This document shows positions 47,328-51,997 of a DNA stretch of 51,997 bases, piece by piece. A program made the position numbers and the translations under genes. The stretch is from positions 1 to 51,997 of the forward strand of contig JAFXAK010000001.1 of assembly GCA_017517135.1 (NCBI GenBank), written 5' to 3'. This DNA comes from Clostridia bacterium (GTDB lineage Bacteria; Bacillota; Clostridia; Oscillospirales; Acutalibacteraceae). A model generated the notes under the pieces. That model had not been told where the DNA came from. It saw only the letters and a list, made by a program, of their open reading frames with translations, and ran no database searches. Within the stretch, counting starts at the first letter, position 1; each line of letters begins with the position of its first letter.

Positions 47328-49601
47328 GTGAAATTCAAAAAGACATTAAGCCTTATCCTTGCTGTTGTTATGATGCTCGGCGTATTTTCTGTAGGATTTA
47401 CGGGTATTGCAGCAGTAGCGGTTACTGAGGCTATGTATAGTGAACTTTCTGCAGCACTTGAAAATTCTTATGTTGCAGACCTCGCAAATTACACCACAGT
47501 AAACACTAAAGCAGATGATGATTATGAGGGATTTGTTTCTGAAGTAAACGCATATGCTTTTGTACACAAGATCGTTGCCGCCGATAATTCAGAAGGTGTT
47601 ATCGCAGATGCAGCAGAAAAATTCTATGCAGTTGCAGACATTCTTATATCAAAGACCTACGGTAAGGGCTGCTATAACACCGAGCTTCTGTTAGCAGAGG
47701 TTATGGCAAATCTCGGGGTTGATGCTTCTGATGATATCGCAGCTGTTCTCGGATATTTTATGGGTAACTCAAGGAACATAAATGCAGGCAATTGGTATCA
47801 TCAGTTCGCATTTGAGGTAGGCACTTCTCTTTACACCGTTACATATCAGAGAATGTATGAAACCTACACAAGCACAGATTCTGAAACAGGTATTACCGTT
47901 ACAAAACAGGGAACAACCGCATACTATTATTTTGCAGACCTCTCTGAAAGCACAACTGTTCCTACCGTAATTCCCGCAACATATGAAGTTAAGGATGTAA
48001 ATTATTACAACGATTACTTCCTTAATAAGAATATGAATCCCACTCTCAGGTACGGTACCGATGTTGCATATTCGGATTTGTGGACAAGAGAATATGCAGA
48101 TGATGTTCTTGAAAATGTTACCGAGTTTGTTGAAAATTTAGCAAAGCTTATGGGTATTGCAGAGCTTAAAGACGGTCTCGGAGCAATGCTTGAGAATGTT
48201 GCAAATGATGTATTGTTTACTGATGATACCGCAAACAAGGTGTTCAATCTTGTTTACAGTAAGCTTGCAGGTACAGATTCGACTGTTCTTGATACAGTTA
48301 TTGCGCTTCTGACAGCTGATGCTACTCCCGCTGCTGCCGCTCAGTCTCTTGCTGCAATAGGTGTCAGCGCTGATATTGCAGATAAGCAGGATTGGAACGA
48401 AGTTTTTGCAGGCGGTGAGGTAAGCTTTGAGTGGAATATTTCAGATTCTGATGATATGCATAAGGCACTCAGTGCAATGCTTGCTCCCTTTGCATCCGTA
48501 CTCAGATGGCTTCTTCTCGGTGACTCTCTTACTGTTGAAATGAACGGTGTTGCCGTATCTCTTGACGGTGCAGACGGCTATAAAAATGCCGCTATTGCAG
48601 CACTTGAAGCTCTTTCCTGTCCCGATGTGCTTACTGTTTCACAATATGAAGAAGCTGCAACAGACGGTTATAATCTTGTTTATAATCTTTTAGCTCCCGT
48701 TTTTGCACTTTCCGATGAGATTTTTGTTTCTCCTCTCGAAACCTTTGTTGATATTATTCCCAATTTCCTTTTCTTCCTTAATATAGGTGCTATGAATGAT
48801 GTTATCAACAACATTCTTTATCCTGTATACAATCTGCTTGAAAAAGCAGATATAAGCACAGCAGAGCTTGAAAAAGAGCTTGCATATCTTGAGATTTACG
48901 GTATAAAGGTCAATGTTTCTCTTCCCGTTGATATTGATTTTAACGCACTTCTCTGTGATGTGTTTGATGTATTCTTCGGTGATTTCATTGTTCTTCAGGG
49001 AGTTCAGTTTACTCTCACAGAGGTTGATTTGTACGCGATGTGCGTAGGCACACTCTCAAAGTATTATTCCGTTGCCGGCAGAACAACTGTCCGTCTTAAC
49101 TCGGGTGAGGGTGATGTTCTTACTGCTTTCCTCAGAATTGTTTTTGATTTCTTCTTCACTCCCGAAAATGAAGAGGCTTATTCACAGCTTGTTATCAACA
49201 GCCTCGGTAAGGAGCTTGACGATTATGACCGTGAAACAGTTATGCTTGTATCAAACGAATTGTTCTCAATGGTTCAGGAGCTGGGAGCTGTAGATGTTGC
49301 ATTGCTTGTTCTTTATGTTCTTGCAAGCAAGGGTACTTCTCTTACAGGCACTCTTGCAGGGCTTCTTGCCGGTGCAGGACTTACCGTTCCCGATTTGTTC
49401 AATGCCTTGAGTGCAGGTGATGTTGAGCTTTTCATCTCATATATTTCCTTGCTTTTCGCAGATGATCCCGAAAATCCCCCCACAGAGGTCGGCACTCTTG
49501 ATGCAATCGGTTCAATTTTTGACAGAGTAAAGGCATTCTTTGAAAAGATAATCATATTCTTCAAGAGCATTCTTCCTTTTGATATCGGTTCAATATTTTA
49601 A
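47328..49601 (+). CDS. Large secreted, helix-rich protein of unknown function
   Basis: 757 residues from a GTG nine bases after AAAGGAG. Signal peptide KFKKTLSLILAVVMMLGVFSVGFTGIAAVAV. The mature part is acidic, Ala/Leu/Val-rich and mostly helical, without a known domain, sorting signal, repeat of standard type or dockerin. The segment LYTVTYQRMYETYTSTDSETG and two long hydrophobic stretches (about 450-500 and 540-620) are notable. The C-terminus forms an aromatic amphipathic helix (VKAFFEKIIIFFKSILPF). Such tails occur on secreted proteins of gut Clostridia by recollection only. Monocistronic with a terminator-like hairpin after it. Confidence 0.75.
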   Translation: MKFKKTLSLILAVVMMLGVFSVGFTGIAAVAVTEAMYSELSAALENSYVADLANYTTVNTKADDDYEGFVSEVNAYAFVHKIVAADNSEGVIADAAEKFYAVADILISKTYGKGCYNTELLLAEVMANLGVDASDDIAAVLGYFMGNSRNINAGNWYHQFAFEVGTSLYTVTYQRMYETYTSTDSETGITVTKQGTTAYYYFADLSESTTVPTVIPATYEVKDVNYYNDYFLNKNMNPTLRYGTDVAYSDLWTREYADDVLENVTEFVENLAKLMGIAELKDGLGAMLENVANDVLFTDDTANKVFNLVYSKLAGTDSTVLDTVIALLTADATPAAAAQSLAAIGVSADIADKQDWNEVFAGGEVSFEWNISDSDDMHKALSAMLAPFASVLRWLLLGDSLTVEMNGVAVSLDGADGYKNAAIAALEALSCPDVLTVSQYEEAATDGYNLVYNLLAPVFALSDEIFVSPLETFVDIIPNFLFFLNIGAMNDVINNILYPVYNLLEKADISTAELEKELAYLEIYGIKVNVSLPVDIDFNALLCDVFDVFFGDFIVLQGVQFTLTEVDLYAMCVGTLSKYYSVAGRTTVRLNSGEGDVLTAFLRIVFDFFFTPENEEAYSQLVINSLGKELDDYDRETVMLVSNELFSMVQELGAVDVALLVLYVLASKGTSLTGTLAGLLAGAGLTVPDLFNALSAGDVELFISYISLLFADDPENPPTEVGTLDAIGSIFDRVKAFFEKIIIFFKSILPFDIGSIF

Positions 49602-49616
49602 TTCTTAAAACAGATG

Positions 49617-49650
49617 ACGGGATGTAAAAAAACGAAAGTTTTTTACGCCG
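49617..49650. other. Interrupted terminator, probable edge of the mobile element
   Basis: ACGGGATGTAAAA begins like the intact terminator at 25305, and GTAAAAAAAC / GTTTTTTAC still pair around GAAA, but the expected outer arm ATCCCGT is replaced by GCCGACTCC from 49647 on. The break is a candidate left junction of the serine-recombinase element. Confidence 0.4.
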
Positions 49651-49706
49651 ACTCCTCATAGGAAAGTATTTCCTTGAAATGTAAAATTTTGACACAATAA
49701 TCCGTT

Positions 49707-49745
49707 AAAACCGCCCGATAAGCGTTAACATTATCGGGCGGTTTT
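49707..49745. terminator. Bidirectional terminator
   Basis: Fifteen-bp perfect stem (AAAACCGCCCGATAA / TTATCGGGCGGTTTT) with a nine-base loop. Confidence 0.85.
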
Positions 49746-49769
49746 GTTGTCTTTTGCCTGTCTCTCGGA

Positions 49770-49814
49770 GCAACAAAAAAAACGGATGTGAAGCCGGGGA
49801 GACTTCGCATCCGT
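49770..49814 (-). terminator. Terminator of the serine recombinase gene
   Basis: Minus strand stem of CTTCGCATCCGT with its partner ACGGATGTGAAG (one G-U), followed by eight T. It lies nine bases beyond the stop codon. Confidence 0.8.
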
Positions 49815-49823
49815 CATAAGTTT

Positions 49824-51509
49824 TTAACTGTTGTCGGTTTTTATGAGCTTTACTACGCTTTCGACTGTTGTTTCACTGTCCCAACAGATATGTGTTACAT
49901 TCTCATCCCCGTCATAAAAGACGGGGAATTTGAAATTGATACACTTTAACAGTCTGCCGTTGGGTTGCTCTTCTTTGAATATCTCAACACTTTCTATAAA
50001 GGTATTGAGAAACTTCTTTTTCTCTGCATCAGTAAACTCTTTGTACATTGTACCATAATAATACAGAAAAAGATAGACATTTTCACCTGATATTTTTTCT
50101 TCTTTTATATTTGCTATACGGGACTGTAGTTCTGTTATTTGTTCTTCCACAACCTCTATCTCATCATAGAAATCATAAAGTCTGTTTTGCATATCCTGAT
50201 ACTTTTTATCATAATGCCTGTCTGTAACATCAAGGCTATCCATTTGAGATGCAAGCTTTCTCTTTGACATAACAAGCTGATTTAACTGTTTCTTGAATAC
50301 GGCAAGCTCTTCTTCAAGCCCTTCTGTGCTTACTCTTGTGTTTATCTTTTCGCACAAAGCCTTTTCAAATTCGGGGTTAGATACAAGCCTTTCAATCACC
50401 TCTTCAACAGCTCCGTTTACAAAAGTCTGATTCCATTGTCTGTGATAATCACACTTGTGTCCGTCAACTCTCATTCGGTGCTTACAGGCATAATAAAAAT
50501 GGTCTTTATAGATTGTTCCGTCAGGCTTTTTCTTACGGTTAATATTACCGTACATTGTTGCACCGCAAACAGGACAGCGAAGCAACCCGGATAATAAATG
50601 CTCGTGATCAAGATTGTAAATTTTTTCCCGTTTAACGCCTAACTTTTTACGCTTCTGTTGAGCCAACTCCCAATCTTCAACAGATACTATAGCTTCATGA
50701 ATACCGTCATAAATAGGATATTGGTCTTGCTTTACTATATGATACTCATTTCGGGTACCGTTAATCTTTTCGGTCTTTCGCCTACCGAAAGCTATCTTTC
50801 CGCAATAGACGGGATTCTGTATAACTAACTTTATAAAATGAGCAGAAAAAGTTTCTAATGTTCCGTTCTGTCTTGGCTTTTTAGCAATGCCGTGTTGGTT
50901 GAGATATTTGGCTATACCGTTTGCACCCAAGTTTGTATTTACATATTTATCAAAAATGAGACGGATAGTTTCAGCCTCATCCTCGGCAATTTTCAATTCG
51001 CCTTTTTCAAGATAATATCCGTAAGGTGCAAAACCTCCGTTCCACTTACCTTCTCTTGCCTTTTGCTTTCTGCCTTCCATAGTCTGAACAAGAATATTCT
51101 CACGCTCAATTTCAGCAACGGCAGATAAAACAGAAATCATCAGCTTACCGCTGTCTTTTGAACTGTCTATACCGTCTTCAACACAAATAAGATTAGCACC
51201 GTAGTCCTGCATAATTTGCAAGGATGAAAGAACATCAGCGGCATTTCTACCAAAACGGGACAGTTTGAACACAAGTACATAATCTATATTATCTTTACCG
51301 CTTGCAATATCTGATAACATTTGCTGAAACTCAAGTCTTCCGCCAATATTTTTACCGGATTTACCTTCATCACTGTACTCACCTGCAATATGCATCTCCT
51401 GATACTCGGCATATTTGCGGAGCTTTTCTCTCTGTGCATCAAGGCTGAAGCCTTCTACCTGCATTGATGTTGAAACACGGGTGTAGATATAGCAATTTAA
51501 TCGTTTCAT
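49824..51509 (-). CDS. Large serine recombinase
   Basis: Site-specific integrase/excisionase of a conjugative or mobilisable element. Resolvase domain 1-150 with the catalytic serine in YTRVSTSMQ (Ser13), DEGKSGKNIGGR and FKLSRFGRNAAD; recombinase domain from about 170 (WNGGFAPYGYYLEKGEL, HGIAKKPR); zinc ribbon CPVCGATMYGN ... YYACKHRMRVDGHKC near 310-355; coiled coil about 390-465. 561 aa, usual for this class (TndX/TnpX-like). AAGGAGTTG lies ten bases before the ATG. The remaining element must extend to the right of the window. Confidence 0.95.
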   Translation of the reverse strand: MKRLNCYIYTRVSTSMQVEGFSLDAQREKLRKYAEYQEMHIAGEYSDEGKSGKNIGGRLEFQQMLSDIASGKDNIDYVLVFKLSRFGRNAADVLSSLQIMQDYGANLICVEDGIDSSKDSGKLMISVLSAVAEIERENILVQTMEGRKQKAREGKWNGGFAPYGYYLEKGELKIAEDEAETIRLIFDKYVNTNLGANGIAKYLNQHGIAKKPRQNGTLETFSAHFIKLVIQNPVYCGKIAFGRRKTEKINGTRNEYHIVKQDQYPIYDGIHEAIVSVEDWELAQQKRKKLGVKREKIYNLDHEHLLSGLLRCPVCGATMYGNINRKKKPDGTIYKDHFYYACKHRMRVDGHKCDYHRQWNQTFVNGAVEEVIERLVSNPEFEKALCEKINTRVSTEGLEEELAVFKKQLNQLVMSKRKLASQMDSLDVTDRHYDKKYQDMQNRLYDFYDEIEVVEEQITELQSRIANIKEEKISGENVYLFLYYYGTMYKEFTDAEKKKFLNTFIESVEIFKEEQPNGRLLKCINFKFPVFYDGDENVTHICWDSETTVESVVKLIKTDNS

Positions 51510-51606
51510 ATATTTTCAACTCCTTATAATTTTACATTGTGATTATATTTTTCTTTTGTATATTTAACAAATGTGTGAGGCAGGATAAACCTGCCCCACA
51601 ATGCTT

Positions 51607-51837
51607 TTAAGCTGTTTTCTTGCTTCTGATTTCTGTATCACTTTTCGGTATCTTGTCGCCGTATTTCTCAATCATATCTGCAAGAAAATCTATCATCTGG
51701 TCAAATGCTATCTTCTGCTCTTTGGTGAAGCTTGAAATATCAGGGACATTAAAAGTATATTCGCCTTTTATATCGCTGATAGTTTTTACAAAACCATCCT
51801 TTATGCTCTCATATAAATCTATAATTCTGCTAATCAA
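51607..51837 (-). CDS. Small element-borne protein
   Basis: 76 residues, starting at a TTG seven bases after GAGGTG. Helical and acidic (ISRIIDLYESIKDG; SFTKEQKIAFDQMIDFLADM), with a basic end. No family recognised. It lies between the truncated gene at the window edge and the recombinase, in the same direction, as small accessory genes often do in mobile elements. Confidence 0.6.
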   Translation of the reverse strand: MISRIIDLYESIKDGFVKTISDIKGEYTFNVPDISSFTKEQKIAFDQMIDFLADMIEKYGDKIPKSDTEIRSKKTA

Positions 51838-51843
51838 TACGCA

Positions 51844-51997
51844 TCACCTCGCATCTCTGCCCTGACGGGCTCTGTATCTGCTTTCACAGATTTTCACTAT
51901 TGCTTCTTCAATCTGCTCGGTCGTATAACTCTTCGGAAAGAATTTTCGTATTCTTTCAGCAGGAATTTTGATTTTCTCACGCTGATTAGCTTTTTCC
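51844..51997 (-). CDS. C-terminal fragment of a mobile-element gene (cut by the window edge)
   Basis: The last 50 codons of a minus-strand gene. The readable end is Lys/Arg-rich and helical: KIKIPAERIRKFFPKSYT, then EQIEEAIVKICESRYRARQG. The FPxxYTxxQ(I/M)E pattern recalls the tails of ParB-like proteins of clostridial elements, by memory only and weakly. The stop is seven bases before the next start. The N-terminal part is outside the window. Confidence 0.55.
   Translation of the reverse strand, partial: EKANQREKIKIPAERIRKFFPKSYTTEQIEEAIVKICESRYRARQGRDAR

Overview
The window looks like a chromosome segment of a low-to-moderate GC, anaerobic, spore-forming Firmicute of the Clostridia, probably a gut Oscillospirales/Ruminococcaceae-type bacterium. 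The reasons are a six-gene Rnf complex, glucuronate isomerase, forespore genes (gpr, spoIIP), class B sortases, a dockerin-bearing wall protein, and strong AGGAGG-type ribosome sites with frequent GTG/TTG starts. Taxonomy is inference; no rRNA is present.

Layout. 0.2-6.8 kb (minus): rnfCDGEAB followed directly by uxaC. 6.9-13.6 kb (plus): a tight operon of two class B sortases, a degenerate CinA-like membrane protein, a dockerin plus SpoIID-like protein whose motifs are in permuted order, and folE. Then murD (minus) and a propeller/toroid protein (plus). 17.4-19.6 kb: tRNA-Leu(CAG) and a scarred island with several terminator hairpins, a 154-bp palindrome, a lipoprotein gene and an integrase remnant. 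19.6-25.3 kb: a truncated LytTR gene, then a two-component system and an ABC transporter with two tandem operator-like boxes between them. 25.3-28.9 kb (minus): ADP-ribosylglycohydrolase, a HAD protein, a RACo-like ferredoxin/ASKHA protein, a 58-residue membrane peptide and rpsT. 28.9-34.6 kb (plus): gpr, spoIIP, a small membrane protein, a sugar isomerase-like protein and a membrane-anchored GH36-like enzyme. 34.6-43.4 kb (minus): a shikimate/phenylalanine/tyrosine operon, tyrA-aroB-aroA-aroC-pheA-aroEK-aroQ-DAHP synthase-nudix. 43.6-49.6 kb: a membrane-anchored PstS-like protein, a CofE-like protein, tRNA-Leu(CAA), two clusters of hairpin repeats and a large secreted protein. 49.65 kb to the right edge: one end of a mobile element with a large serine recombinase.

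The clearest undescribed-looking regulatory system is the leader of the aromatic operon. It holds a promoter, a 22-codon leader peptide with seven aromatic residues in eight codons (YFYFSFYF), and mutually exclusive 1:2, 2:3 and terminator pairings. That is the design of ribosome-mediated attenuation responding to Phe/Tyr supply. The most unusual protein set is the sortase/CinA-like/dockerin-SpoIID operon, which suggests a surface or wall-remodelling apparatus. All functions are assigned by reading motifs; no database search was run.
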